Below, piece after piece: positions 36,906 to 46,784 of a stretch of DNA of 64,000 nt (its first letter is position 1; each line of letters begins with the position of its first letter). This DNA comes from an uncultured Glaciecola sp. GTDB lineage: Bacteria > Pseudomonadota > Gammaproteobacteria > Enterobacterales > Alteromonadaceae. The DNA lies in assembly GCF_937770335.1 (NCBI RefSeq), contig NZ_CALJHY010000011.1:62001-126000 (forward strand). The letters run 5' to 3'. A program made the translations under genes and the position numbers. Under the pieces are notes generated by a model. That model saw nothing but the letters and a program-made list of their open reading frames with translations. It ran no database searches and was not told the origin of the DNA.

Positions 36906-37376
36906 ATGTCTGATGAAAAATTTGTAGACCCTAGATTGCAAGCCAAAGAAGCGATATTCCAACAATTGCACCTGAGTACTTTTGATACAATGGGTTATGC
37001 TCACGCGGTTATTCAAGAAGTAAATGAGAGTGGTAAGGATATTGCTGAAGACAACGATAACTATCAACAGCTATTACGCGATTATCAGGTAACTCGTAAT
37101 ATCGCACCTATCGCTGATTCGCCGCTTGCATTGCTTTGTAAGCAAACCGACGGTTATATTAAAAATTCAAACCAAGCTCATGCTTCTATTTCTCAGCTCT
37201 GTGCTGCTGCAACAAATACACTTAATCATTGGCGTATATTAGTAGAAATTCCAGACGATCTTTTGGATATTAAAGAAGTGAGTAGTCAACAAAAAGAAAA
37301 TTATGCCAGTCATCTAGCTGCTTGGCATCAGGTGTTAGGAGAATTCGAACATACCAACAAAACGGATAATGGTTAA
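36906..37376 (+). CDS. Hypothetical protein, 156 aa
   Basis: Not recognised. It is a soluble, largely helical and acidic protein (MSDEKFVDPRLQAKEAIFQQ...) with a central Cys-containing segment (LALLCKQTDGYI...SQLCAAATNTLNHW) and no signal or membrane span. It has a strong ribosome site (TGGAGGACAATAA-ATG) and an ordinary composition, so it is very likely real. Its only close neighbour, the CNNM gene, is convergent. Confidence 0.75.
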   Translation: MSDEKFVDPRLQAKEAIFQQLHLSTFDTMGYAHAVIQEVNESGKDIAEDNDNYQQLLRDYQVTRNIAPIADSPLALLCKQTDGYIKNSNQAHASISQLCAAATNTLNHWRILVEIPDDLLDIKEVSSQQKENYASHLAAWHQVLGEFEHTNKTDNG

Positions 37377-37408
37377 AGCACTTTTTGGTCCTGCATTGTG
37401 CAAACCTG

Positions 37409-38464
37409 CTATTGATCACTGTCTTTGCTCATAAGGCGACGTTCACGTCTGCGCCACATCACTTTTGCAAGCTGTTTCATGCTTACGTTAGTGTCGCTCT
37501 CATCCACTATTTCGATGCCTAATAGGCTCTCAAGGAGGTCTTCTAATGTTAGCAAGCCTTCTAAACCACCGTATTCGTCTACCACTAACACCATATGAAT
37601 TCGAGATTTCAAAAATTGGTCAAAAGTACTGGATAACGGCATACTGCTTAATACCGTGGGTAAAGCGTTGCTCATTTCGCAGAGTTTTTTATCACCTTCA
37701 CCATTCGCTTTAGCCAATAGAATGTCAGACTTAATGACAAAGCCGCTTATATTCTCGCGATGATCGTCTTCATAAATGGGGATGCGAGAAAATTCAGTGG
37801 GTAATTTTTGCTCCATAAAATCGTTAACTGACATTGATTCAGGCGCTGAAAATACAACCGTACGATGTGTCATCGCATCTTTTACATTTAATGAATGTAA
37901 CTGCAATAAGTTCTTTAAAAAGCGCGACTCTTGTTTGGCTAATTGCCCTTCTTGACCGGACAACTCTGCCATTGCTAATAACTCACTTCGACTTAACCCT
38001 TTAAGCGGGCTGTCTTCTTTAAATCCACTTGTCAATTTTTCAGACATCTTGACGAATGGGTATAACAAGATAATCAAATATTTAAGGAAATGAGCCATTG
38101 CTGGGGCTAATTGTCGCCAATAAGTAGCACCTAGCGTTTTTGGAATGATTTCAGAAAACACCAGGATTAGAAGCGTAAGCACCGCGGAAATCACACCCAA
38201 ATATGCTTCACCAAATACAGCAGCGGCTTGGGCTCCAGCGCCGGCAGCTCCCATGGTGTGTGCAACGGTGTTTAATGTGAGTATTGCTGATAGCGGTTTA
38301 TTAATGTCGCTTGTTAGCTTATTTAACAATGTGCCTGAAGGTTTCCCATCTTTTTCTAAAAGTGAAATGTACGCTTGCGAAACGCTAAGTATGACGGCTT
38401 CTGCAATTGAACATATAAACGAAAAACCTAGCGCAATAACAACATATATAATAAGCAAAAACAT
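37409..38464 (-). CDS. CNNM-domain / CBS-domain membrane protein (CorC-like, hemolysin-related)
   Basis: 351 residues. An N-terminal DUF21/CNNM domain has four membrane segments (EAVILSVSQAYISLLE...IIPKTLGATYW), followed by two CBS domains (AMTHRTVVFSAPE; LVVDEYGGLEGLLTLEDLLESLLG). It lacks the CorC_HlyC C-terminal domain seen in longer relatives. The family is linked to Mg2+/Co2+ efflux and divalent-cation homeostasis; direct transport is not shown here. Single gene. Confidence 0.85.
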   Translation of the reverse strand: MFLLIIYVVIALGFSFICSIAEAVILSVSQAYISLLEKDGKPSGTLLNKLTSDINKPLSAILTLNTVAHTMGAAGAGAQAAAVFGEAYLGVISAVLTLLILVFSEIIPKTLGATYWRQLAPAMAHFLKYLIILLYPFVKMSEKLTSGFKEDSPLKGLSRSELLAMAELSGQEGQLAKQESRFLKNLLQLHSLNVKDAMTHRTVVFSAPESMSVNDFMEQKLPTEFSRIPIYEDDHRENISGFVIKSDILLAKANGEGDKKLCEMSNALPTVLSSMPLSSTFDQFLKSRIHMVLVVDEYGGLEGLLTLEDLLESLLGIEIVDESDTNVSMKQLAKVMWRRRERRLMSKDSDQ

Positions 38465-38581
38465 AGGACGGAGAAATTCTTAACAATCAAAAATTGATTG
38501 TATCACTTAGCGCATAGAGATCTCATTATTCTGTGAAGAATTTCGTTATTAAATTGAAATCACTGGCGTCTAATTTGCCGG

Positions 38582-38782
38582 CTAGTGTCTGTGACGAGCT
38601 CGGATACTAAATACAATCCAAAAAACAACTAATGCGCAAGTGACAACAAGTGCACTTATATTGATGTCGGGAAGTCTATTCAGAATATTAAAATCAAAGA
38701 ATTCAGAGATGATTGTTAGATAGAATAAAATCAAACACAGCGACAATATGCGAGTGAGATTACGTGTTGTTAACAACGTCAT
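38582..38782 (-). CDS. Small membrane protein, 66 aa
   Basis: Two predicted membrane segments (LSLCLILFYLTIISEF and ALVVTCALVVFWIVFSI) with a basic Arg/His tail (RARHRH). The ATG has AGGAG nine bases upstream, which supports real translation. No family recognised. It lies near the CNNM gene on the same strand but separated by ~115 bases. Confidence 0.6.
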   Translation of the reverse strand: MTLLTTRNLTRILSLCLILFYLTIISEFFDFNILNRLPDINISALVVTCALVVFWIVFSIRARHRH

Positions 38783-39260
38783 GTTGCGTGCTCCTGATAT
38801 AACTGCGTCGAGCTCCTATGCTCGAACTTATTATTTTTAACGTTTGTAATTAAAGCACGACTTGTTTGGCACTAGCGAAAAAAGTATGTGAAGGCAATAT
38901 ACATTAAGCTAAATACGCATATCACGGTCGCGATTATTAATTACCCACTTGTTATACCCAATAAGACAAGCACAATCAATACCTAGGTATAAAAAATCAG
39001 ACTCTCAAGGAAAAAACCAAACCGTTAATCCCTTGCAGTGCCTATTGATAAAATATGACGCTATTTGCTGTTATAATAAACTGGTTATTTTAAAAAACAC
39101 GCGAAATCATAGACTTTTACGATTAATAATCAATTCATATAAATGTACTGTGTAGATGAGTTATACCTTCGACACAATATATTCACGCAGTAAGTCTACT
39201 CTAAAATGTATTTTATTAAACACATTACGCTATCAGTAGTCGCAAATGTCGCCATTTTAT
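38783..39260. other. Intergenic gap
   Basis: 478 AT-rich bases between the small membrane protein and the acylase gene. Only short open frames without good ribosome sites, and no convincing hairpin or repeat. Confidence 0.5.
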
Positions 39261-41435
39261 TTATTCACCCGGGTGATATTTACGTTTCGCATTTTTCTGA
39301 ATATCTTCTGGATAGAAATACACATCTCGTAATTTACCTGCGGCATAAAGTGATGCTTGATCATTAAAGTGTGGGCTGGCCGGATCACCGCTTTGCCCAC
39401 CGGCTGTAATTGCCTTGGCTACTACTTTATCACCAAATTCAACCACGGCGACAAAACTGTTGCCTCGTGTCCCGTATATACGTTTTGTTCCATTGAATGT
39501 GCGTTGGCCATATGCAGCCAAAGAGCCCCAACGAGCGGATGTAAAACCAACCGGAATGCTCTCTGCGGAGTCATCAAAAGGTTGAACGATATCGCCGGTT
39601 AAACGCTGAAATCGGTTGATCTCACCCCATGGCGTTTCTGCACTACCAAAATCAGCGATGAGCTTTGCTTTGGCTTCATATAAAGTTGCCACTCCGATCT
39701 GAGCGGTATATTCAGCCACATACTCACTGAAGCTAAGGCCACGAGCCAGGGCTTCAGCCTCTGCAATATCATTCTCTGCAGCTTTACGTCGGAGATCTTG
39801 GCCCCAAAATACAGCAAGTGACGTCGCAGTAGAGTTAACGCTAGAACGATGGTCCCATGTTTTTAGAAGTGCTATCTGCTCGGCAAGCTCAACAGCAGGG
39901 GCTGCTTTATAAGCGGTATACAAAACGGGTAGTAAAACATCAAAAGCGGTTAAATGATTGTCATAGGCCGCAGCCGCTAAACTATCAATTGTAAAATCTT
40001 TTTTACCGTCAAGCACTTCAATAGCGTGAATGCCGCGATAATTTTCAGGATAATTCTCCATATAAGATGGGTAATCCGATGCCTTAGGGCTATATTTCGG
40101 CCCTGCCATCATCCATGGCCAATTATTGGTATTATTTAGATAACCGCTTTTTGGATTATGTCCACCGACGGTCTCATCCAGTGTGTGTAGTCCGAGCCAG
40201 TCGGTTGCCGGATTACTTCCGTCTACAGGTTCCTTCCAGTTAAACGATGGATCACGGCGAGGAATGAAATTACTATGAAAATACGCGATATTACCGTCTG
40301 AATCTGCAAACAATGTGTTGTTTGACGAATTGGTATGTAACTGCATATTCTCTCGATAGTCTGCATAATTTTTGGTTTTAGTGCGCCCATAAGACTGCTT
40401 TAGTGCGTCAATTGGATTTTGCATTAATGCTACACTTACCCACTTGCCATCAAGGTCTCTTACGATAGGTCCTCGATGACTGTAAAAAACAGTGACCGTC
40501 TTTGACTTTTGTCCCATTGCCGTTTTATAGGGCAGCGTGATCTGCCTTTCACGCAGCTTTCTCCAAGTATCTCCATATTTGTAATAATGACCATCTTTGC
40601 GTTGCTCGATAGTTTCTGAATATTCGTCAATGAAATCAGCTCCGCTAGACGTATGCATCCAACCTGTTTTTTCGTTGAAACCCTGATAGATAAAAAATTG
40701 GCCCCAAGTGACTGCGCCGTAAGCGTTCAGTCCCTCGTCGCTGCGCATATGGACCTCAGCACGGAAATAAAATGAGGTATGAGGATTAATAAGTAGAAGC
40801 GCTTTACCATTTTTTGTATTTTCAGGGGCTATAGCAAAACCATTGGACCCTTGCGGCTCTGCGTTGGGGTCTTGGGTTAATTGAGCGACGGCGACATCAG
40901 CTTTCGCAAAGCCATAAAAGCGCTCAAGACGCTTTATATTGATCCTCTCAATATCGCCACCAATGCTACCTTCCGTGAAGGTCAATGCCATCCAAGGTTC
41001 AAATGCTTTGATCACCTTAGGAGTAATTTCAGGATGAGTATGCAGGTAATAATTTAAACCATCCGCCCACGCATTCATCAGTTTTTTTAGGTCAGCAGGG
41101 CTTTCACTATATTTTTGTTTTATGTCTGTAGGGTCGATATATAGCTTCATACGTAGGTCACGGTAAAGCTCATCTTCACCTTCTGATTCAGCTAATCGGC
41201 CCATCGCATTGAGGTAGTTTAATTCGATACGATGGAAGTCATCTTCCGCCTGAGCATATATCATCCCAAAAACCGCGTTGGCGTCAGTTTTACCGTAAAT
41301 ATGAGGAATACCCCACGTGTCACGAGTAATGGTGACTTGACCTGCCTGTTCTTGCCAGCGCTCTAAATCACTGCTGCTTGCAACAGACGAAAAGCCAGAA
41401 AATACAAAGACAATGACTAGAAAAAATGATTTCAT
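39261..41435 (-). CDS. Penicillin acylase-family Ntn hydrolase, periplasmic
   Basis: 724 residues with a Sec signal (MKSFFLVIVFVFSGFSSVA). The precursor is cut before Ser197 in PQGSN-GFAI to give alpha (~175 after signal removal) and beta (~530) chains. The beta chain has LLINPHTSFYF, TSSGADF and SHRGPI, as in penicillin G acylase and acyl-homoserine-lactone acylase relatives. The substrate cannot be predicted; AHL, N-acyl amino acids, beta-lactam or aculeacin-type are all possible. ATG with AAGG upstream. It is 72 bases downstream of the propeller hybrid kinase on the same strand. Confidence 0.88.
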   Translation of the reverse strand: MKSFFLVIVFVFSGFSSVASSSDLERWQEQAGQVTITRDTWGIPHIYGKTDANAVFGMIYAQAEDDFHRIELNYLNAMGRLAESEGEDELYRDLRMKLYIDPTDIKQKYSESPADLKKLMNAWADGLNYYLHTHPEITPKVIKAFEPWMALTFTEGSIGGDIERINIKRLERFYGFAKADVAVAQLTQDPNAEPQGSNGFAIAPENTKNGKALLLINPHTSFYFRAEVHMRSDEGLNAYGAVTWGQFFIYQGFNEKTGWMHTSSGADFIDEYSETIEQRKDGHYYKYGDTWRKLRERQITLPYKTAMGQKSKTVTVFYSHRGPIVRDLDGKWVSVALMQNPIDALKQSYGRTKTKNYADYRENMQLHTNSSNNTLFADSDGNIAYFHSNFIPRRDPSFNWKEPVDGSNPATDWLGLHTLDETVGGHNPKSGYLNNTNNWPWMMAGPKYSPKASDYPSYMENYPENYRGIHAIEVLDGKKDFTIDSLAAAAYDNHLTAFDVLLPVLYTAYKAAPAVELAEQIALLKTWDHRSSVNSTATSLAVFWGQDLRRKAAENDIAEAEALARGLSFSEYVAEYTAQIGVATLYEAKAKLIADFGSAETPWGEINRFQRLTGDIVQPFDDSAESIPVGFTSARWGSLAAYGQRTFNGTKRIYGTRGNSFVAVVEFGDKVVAKAITAGGQSGDPASPHFNDQASLYAAGKLRDVYFYPEDIQKNAKRKYHPGE

Positions 41436-41507
41436 TAAAACTTACCTTATAAAGATTTAAATAACTATATCCATAGCTACTATGCTTGTAAATTGCTCTC
41501 ACGTTTA

Positions 41508-44500
41508 TCAGATTTTTAGACTCAACCATTGAGAGACCTTTGTATAAATTTGTTCCTCATTTATCGGTTTCGTAATATAGTCATTCATACCCGATTCGAT
41601 GCACTTTTCGCGGTCGCCAACCATTGCGTTAGCTGTCATAGCGATGATAGGAACCCTTTGATTTTGTTTCCCTGCATTACCGAGACGAATTTGTCTTGTC
41701 GCCTCGTATCCATCCATTTCTGGCATTTGGCAGTCCATTAAGATGAGCGTGTAGGGTAAGTGTTCAGTTGCATTTTTTAAACTTTCTATGGCTTCGAATC
41801 CGTTGGATACGGAGTCTGCGGACAATCCGATATTTTCCAGTAAACACTCTGCAACCACCTGATTAATATGATTATCTTCAACCAGTAGTATCCTTGTATC
41901 GGAAGGCCAGTTATATACATATTTTGAGATAGCTAAACTGTTGTCTGCAATTAGGAGAGATGGCAACTCTATTGTCTTTTCCATTCCAGATGCAACTGAA
42001 ACGGCAGAAAGCAGATCTTTTGTTGTTACAGGTTTAGGAAAATCCGCGAAAAATCCAGATTTTAAAAGTTTTCCATCATCTCCCTTTTGCGCTGCAGGCC
42101 TCATCATCATGAGTTTCATTTTGGAAAATTCCGGAGTGTTACTCAGTAGTTTACCTAGCTCATATCCATTCATACCAGGCATTTTCATATCTAAAATTGC
42201 AATATCAAAAAGAACATTTCCGTTTTCATCGACGTTTTTCCGGCATTGCTCCAATGCCATTTTCGCGTCAACAGCTTCTTCAATTTGCATTCCCCATTGC
42301 TCTAATTGCGCCCGCAAAAATCTTCGATTAGTCTCATTATCATCCACTATCAGTATTCTTTTAATGGGCACATCTGTATTTGATATATCACTTGTCTTGT
42401 AATGTCCTTTTTCAAGGACTAGCGTGAAGTGAAAACAACTACCACCTTTGGGGTTACTGGACATTTGTATCTCTCCACCCATTAATTCACACAATTTCCT
42501 AGTAATTGTCAGACCTAACCCCGTTCCACCGTATTTTCTGGTAGTTGATGCATCAACCTGACTAAATGAATTAAACAGGTGATTTCGCTTATCTTTGGGT
42601 ATTCCTATTCCTGTATCGGTTACTGTACAATCCATTTTTAAAAGTTCTTGCTCCCCACTAATCGCTTTAATAGATGCGCAAACAATAACTTCACCTGTTT
42701 CGGTGAACTTAATCGCATTGCCTACAATATTGGTGAGAATTTGCCTAATACGACCTGGGTCAGATTTAACAACTTTATAATCAATAGAACTTGTATCTAG
42801 AATTAACTCTAACCCTTTAGCTTGTGCTGTTAACGCCATAGATTGGATAAACTCGCCGAGCATATCTTGTAAATTGAATTCGAGTATTTCAAGTTCCAAC
42901 TTGTCAGCTTCAATTTTAGAGAAATCCAGTATTTCATTGATAATTGTCAATAATGATTCAGCGCTAGCTTTAGCTATGCTGGCTCTGTAGCGCTGTTCCT
43001 CTGTTAGTTTGCTATGTAATATAAGTCCCAGCATACCTAATACACCGTTCATTGGAGTACGTATTTCGTGGCTCATATTTGCCAAAAACTCTGATTTCAG
43101 GTGTGTCGATTCTTCGGCTTTTTTCAACGCTTCAACTAAGTCCTTAGCTTGCGTATTTAATGAAGCTGTTTTCTCAGTAACTTGCTCTTCAAGCGCTAAA
43201 ACAAATTGTTTCTGTCTCACTATTTCCGCCTGCTGTAAACGTGTTCTTAAATAAATTAAAATGAATACGACAAGCAAGGCTACAGATGCATACAAGCTAT
43301 ATGCCCACCAAGTTTTCCAAGGAGGTGGCGATACATGCAAGTTGATTGATAATAGCTCTGTCCCCCATTTTGCACTGCTGTTAGTCGCTTTTACTAAGAA
43401 TTTATATGAGCCGCCTTCTAAGCTGGTAAAAGAAGCGATATTTTGATTACCAATATTAATCCAACGGTCATCATATCCCTCTAGTTTATAAGCATACTGA
43501 TTCTTGTTAGGAGCAACAAAATCTAATATAGAGAATTCAAAAGAGAAAAAGTAATCCAGGTAAGACAACTGAATATCAGTGACATAGGAATAAGGTGTTT
43601 CAAACTTTATTGACTGCCCCATTTTATTAAATCCTGTTAGAACAACCTTCAACTCACTAGAGTTTGGCGCTACATATGCGGTGTTAAAATATTCAATACC
43701 TCTTTGGCTGCTGGTGAATAGCGTTTCATTACTGGCCTGTATCAGACTATTTGCGTAGAAGTTTGAACCCAACAAGCCATTACTGCGGTCATAGTTGGTT
43801 ACTTCTCCCAATAATGGGTCTAGCTTTGAAATTCCTTTATTCGTGGTTAACCATAAATGACCATTTTTATCATCTGAAATCGCGCGTATCAATGAAGTTG
43901 GCAATCCAGTTTTGGCGCTGAAGTGTTTAAAACTCATTGTTTCAGGGAGGTATCGGTTAAGCCCTTTTTGAGTAGAAATCCAAATTTCTCCATCCCTAGA
44001 TTGATGCACATCCTGAACTATTTTTCCCAATAGACTATCAGCTATGTTTTTATCACTTTTAAATGAAATAAATCGTTGGCTTTCTTCCTGCCAAAGGTTG
44101 ACTCCATCGCCGGTACCCACCCACATATTTTGTTCACTATCTTTAAAAATTTCTAAAACTTCGGGATGAGATAATCCTGCAGATTCATTTAAGTGAGTAA
44201 AGGTTTTAGTCCGGCGGTCATAACGATATAGACCATTTTTATAAGTACCAATCCACAGGTTTCCGTATTGATCCAAACTAAGGGCTCGTAATTCTCTAAA
44301 CTCCTCATAGTTTGGATCTGATTTAGGGTATATTAATAACTCAACCTGCTTAGTTTCCAAGCTGAATTTAGCTAAACCGTCACCTTGTGCAATCCACAAA
44401 ATATCAGTACCGTCCGAAAATATTATGGGTTTTTCAAATAATCTATTTCCATCATTACTATCCTTAAAAATAGGCCCCGATAATATTTCTAGTGTTTGTG

Positions 44501-45662
44501 ATGATACATCCCATCTATATAATTGGGATGATGACGATACAATTAACAAATCACCGTTGGTGTCCGTTGCAATGCCATTTGGTGCGGTCAATTCAGGATT
44601 ATTGATTGACTTAAAATGTCGATTCGGCACTAACTTATATATACCGTGAGTTTCGCTGGTAACCCATATTGTTCTCGAGCTATCTTCAAAAATCACTCTT
44701 AGACCACTGTTCTGCTCAAGGTCAAATTGTTCAATTTGGGGGCCTGAATTCGATTGTCGAAATAAACCTTTACTGGTAACAAACCAAATATAACCATCCT
44801 GATCCTCAATCATAGAGTTCACTTGACCTAAGTATTCATCATCAAGAGTTTTTAATGGTGTAAAAAGGGCATTTCGTTTATCAAAGGTAAAAGGGCCTCG
44901 CTGTGTCCCAACATAAAGCTGTTTTTTTGACGTTTTTAAAATACTTCGAATTTCGTTTGCGCCCGTAGGTGTTTTATTCTTTGGGGCTGGTAAGAAGTGA
45001 GAAAAGGTTCCCTTAGCCTTATCATATAAGTTTAAGCCGAAACTAGTGGCCACCCAAAGGCTATCGCTATCGTTGTCTTCAATGTCCCATATTCTATTAT
45101 GGGATAAAGCAGATGGTGCATCATCAATTTTTTCAATATGCTCAAAATTATTATTACCGAGATATCGACTTAACCCTTTATCATATGATCCTAACCAAAT
45201 AACCCCTTGTTGGTCGTGAAATAAGGATTGTATACGGTTCGATGAGATCGATTTAACACGAAGTGGATCATGAATAAAATTTTTAAACATCCCTGTTTGA
45301 GGGTCATAAAAGTTGGCACCGCCTCCCCAAGTGCCAATCCATATTTTTCCGTTATGGTCTAGCATAAGATTTCCAGCATCATTATGAGTCAAACCATTTG
45401 AACTCAAGCTATCGTATTCAAACAAGGTTACCTTTCTGCCATCATAACGCATAACGCCATTTTCGGCGGTTCCAAACCAGAGTAAACCTTGCTTATCCTG
45501 AATGATTGAATATATCTCAGAAGAAACGAATCCATCCTCCTCTGTTAGCATTTTTACAGAATATTCGTTAATAAGCTTTGAAATTTTTTCATTACTACGG
45601 ACTGGAAAGGCAATCAAAATCAATAAGATAGAACAATAAATAAAGCGAGTAACAATCAACAT
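41508..45662 (-). CDS. Two-component-propeller hybrid histidine kinase
   Basis: 1384 residues. After a signal/anchor, about 700 residues of WIGT-type propeller repeats form two beta-propellers. A Y_Y_Y domain (~700-785), one membrane span (~795) and a coiled linker lead to HisKA with His865 (SHEIRTPMNG). HATPase has N and G boxes (IVGNAIKF; GTGLGLTI). Two receiver domains end the protein (Asp1158 in LDMKMPG; Asp1310 in MDCQMPE). It is a periplasmic-ligand sensor similar to polysaccharide/peptide sensors of Bacteroidetes but lacking a DNA-binding output. It may regulate the acylase gene just downstream; the link is by position only. Confidence 0.92.
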   Translation of the reverse strand: MLIVTRFIYCSILLILIAFPVRSNEKISKLINEYSVKMLTEEDGFVSSEIYSIIQDKQGLLWFGTAENGVMRYDGRKVTLFEYDSLSSNGLTHNDAGNLMLDHNGKIWIGTWGGGANFYDPQTGMFKNFIHDPLRVKSISSNRIQSLFHDQQGVIWLGSYDKGLSRYLGNNNFEHIEKIDDAPSALSHNRIWDIEDNDSDSLWVATSFGLNLYDKAKGTFSHFLPAPKNKTPTGANEIRSILKTSKKQLYVGTQRGPFTFDKRNALFTPLKTLDDEYLGQVNSMIEDQDGYIWFVTSKGLFRQSNSGPQIEQFDLEQNSGLRVIFEDSSRTIWVTSETHGIYKLVPNRHFKSINNPELTAPNGIATDTNGDLLIVSSSSQLYRWDVSSQTLEILSGPIFKDSNDGNRLFEKPIIFSDGTDILWIAQGDGLAKFSLETKQVELLIYPKSDPNYEEFRELRALSLDQYGNLWIGTYKNGLYRYDRRTKTFTHLNESAGLSHPEVLEIFKDSEQNMWVGTGDGVNLWQEESQRFISFKSDKNIADSLLGKIVQDVHQSRDGEIWISTQKGLNRYLPETMSFKHFSAKTGLPTSLIRAISDDKNGHLWLTTNKGISKLDPLLGEVTNYDRSNGLLGSNFYANSLIQASNETLFTSSQRGIEYFNTAYVAPNSSELKVVLTGFNKMGQSIKFETPYSYVTDIQLSYLDYFFSFEFSILDFVAPNKNQYAYKLEGYDDRWINIGNQNIASFTSLEGGSYKFLVKATNSSAKWGTELLSINLHVSPPPWKTWWAYSLYASVALLVVFILIYLRTRLQQAEIVRQKQFVLALEEQVTEKTASLNTQAKDLVEALKKAEESTHLKSEFLANMSHEIRTPMNGVLGMLGLILHSKLTEEQRYRASIAKASAESLLTIINEILDFSKIEADKLELEILEFNLQDMLGEFIQSMALTAQAKGLELILDTSSIDYKVVKSDPGRIRQILTNIVGNAIKFTETGEVIVCASIKAISGEQELLKMDCTVTDTGIGIPKDKRNHLFNSFSQVDASTTRKYGGTGLGLTITRKLCELMGGEIQMSSNPKGGSCFHFTLVLEKGHYKTSDISNTDVPIKRILIVDDNETNRRFLRAQLEQWGMQIEEAVDAKMALEQCRKNVDENGNVLFDIAILDMKMPGMNGYELGKLLSNTPEFSKMKLMMMRPAAQKGDDGKLLKSGFFADFPKPVTTKDLLSAVSVASGMEKTIELPSLLIADNSLAISKYVYNWPSDTRILLVEDNHINQVVAECLLENIGLSADSVSNGFEAIESLKNATEHLPYTLILMDCQMPEMDGYEATRQIRLGNAGKQNQRVPIIAMTANAMVGDREKCIESGMNDYITKPINEEQIYTKVSQWLSLKI

Positions 45663-45938
45663 GTTATATTCCTAAAAGCTTAAAGTTATCGTAAATCAGA
45701 GGTGTGCCACAAAAAAGTCAATTACTACATACAATAAACGTTATAGCGGAGCTAATCAATGAGCAACAAGTTGTACTTGTGAAGCAATAATGAAGAAGCT
45801 TGGTTTAGTCAGTGTTGAGATAAAGTGTGTCGATTTATGGATCGTTGTACCTATTTTTGTATTCACAATGTCGTGACTAATTGCGCATTCTTTATTTTTA
45901 CGCGATTATGCTATTACTATTTGTATCTGGTAAAAATA

Positions 45939-46763
45939 ATGAACAACTTCCTATGTGTACTTCTTGTTTTCTTAGTCATTCCAATGAATGCGTTGGCTAA
46001 TGACCACTTATCAGATCCCAGCACGCGGGAGATGGACCGCATAAACTGGATGGAATTTCAGGAGTGGATCCCAGATAAAATCAATACCGTATTACTTCCG
46101 ACTGGAACATTAGAACCCCATGGTGTAGCTAATAATGGTGCAGATAATACGGCTCCATTTGCAATTTCTATCACCATCGCAAAACGAACCAATGCAATGG
46201 TCGCCCCAACCCTTGCCTATGGCATGACGGGAAGTTTAGCCGCCTATCCAGGCGCGTTTAAAATGAGTGAGCAGGTTTATAAACCTTTTGTGAAAGAAAT
46301 TTTACAGGGACTGGTTAAAAATAAATTTAAAAATATCATTATCATTAATGGCCATGATGGCGGACAAACAGCCGTGCTAAACGAAGTTGCTGCTGAAATT
46401 GCAAATGTGTATGGCGTGAGAACTTTAGTGATTAATTGGTGGTCATTTGCAGCGGATATTACCAAAGAAGTCTTTAACGAAAATGGTGGCCACGCTGGTT
46501 GGAATGAAAACGCTTTTATACAGGCTATTGATCCATCGCTCATACAGCAAGACAGGTATAATGACGATTTGGCCACTCCTTATTCTCAAAACGGCAGTTG
46601 GTCAGCGACGCCTTTTCCTTCATCAATTATTCTTTATCAAGAAGGAGAGGGATATGTCAAATTTGACCAAAAACAAGCCGACGAATACTTTAAAAAGGTC
46701 ACCGATAAAATAGCCACATTCATTATTGAGGTTAAAACAAAGTGGGACAAAGCAGGTCTTTAG
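45939..46763 (+). CDS. Secreted creatininase-family metallohydrolase
   Basis: About 274 residues. The frame extends 38 codons upstream, but Met at 45939 begins a clean signal peptide (MNNFLCVLLVFLVIPMNALA). Creatininase-fold metal motifs are present in adapted form: LEPHGVANNGADN (for EQHGPHLPL..TD), INGHDGG (for NGHGGN) and NGGHAGWNENAF (for GGHAGExET), keeping the His, Asp and Glu ligands. It should hydrolyse a cyclic amide or similar C-N bond in the periplasm; substrate unknown. It is divergent from the hybrid kinase by ~275 bases. Confidence 0.82.
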   Translation: MNNFLCVLLVFLVIPMNALANDHLSDPSTREMDRINWMEFQEWIPDKINTVLLPTGTLEPHGVANNGADNTAPFAISITIAKRTNAMVAPTLAYGMTGSLAAYPGAFKMSEQVYKPFVKEILQGLVKNKFKNIIIINGHDGGQTAVLNEVAAEIANVYGVRTLVINWWSFAADITKEVFNENGGHAGWNENAFIQAIDPSLIQQDRYNDDLATPYSQNGSWSATPFPSSIILYQEGEGYVKFDQKQADEYFKKVTDKIATFIIEVKTKWDKAGL

Positions 46764-46784
46764 CGGGGTTAACACTTGCGCCTC

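Noticed and set aside
38949..39155. 68-codon frame in the gap before the acylase gene
   Set aside because: Weak start, no ribosome site, composition like non-coding AT-rich DNA.
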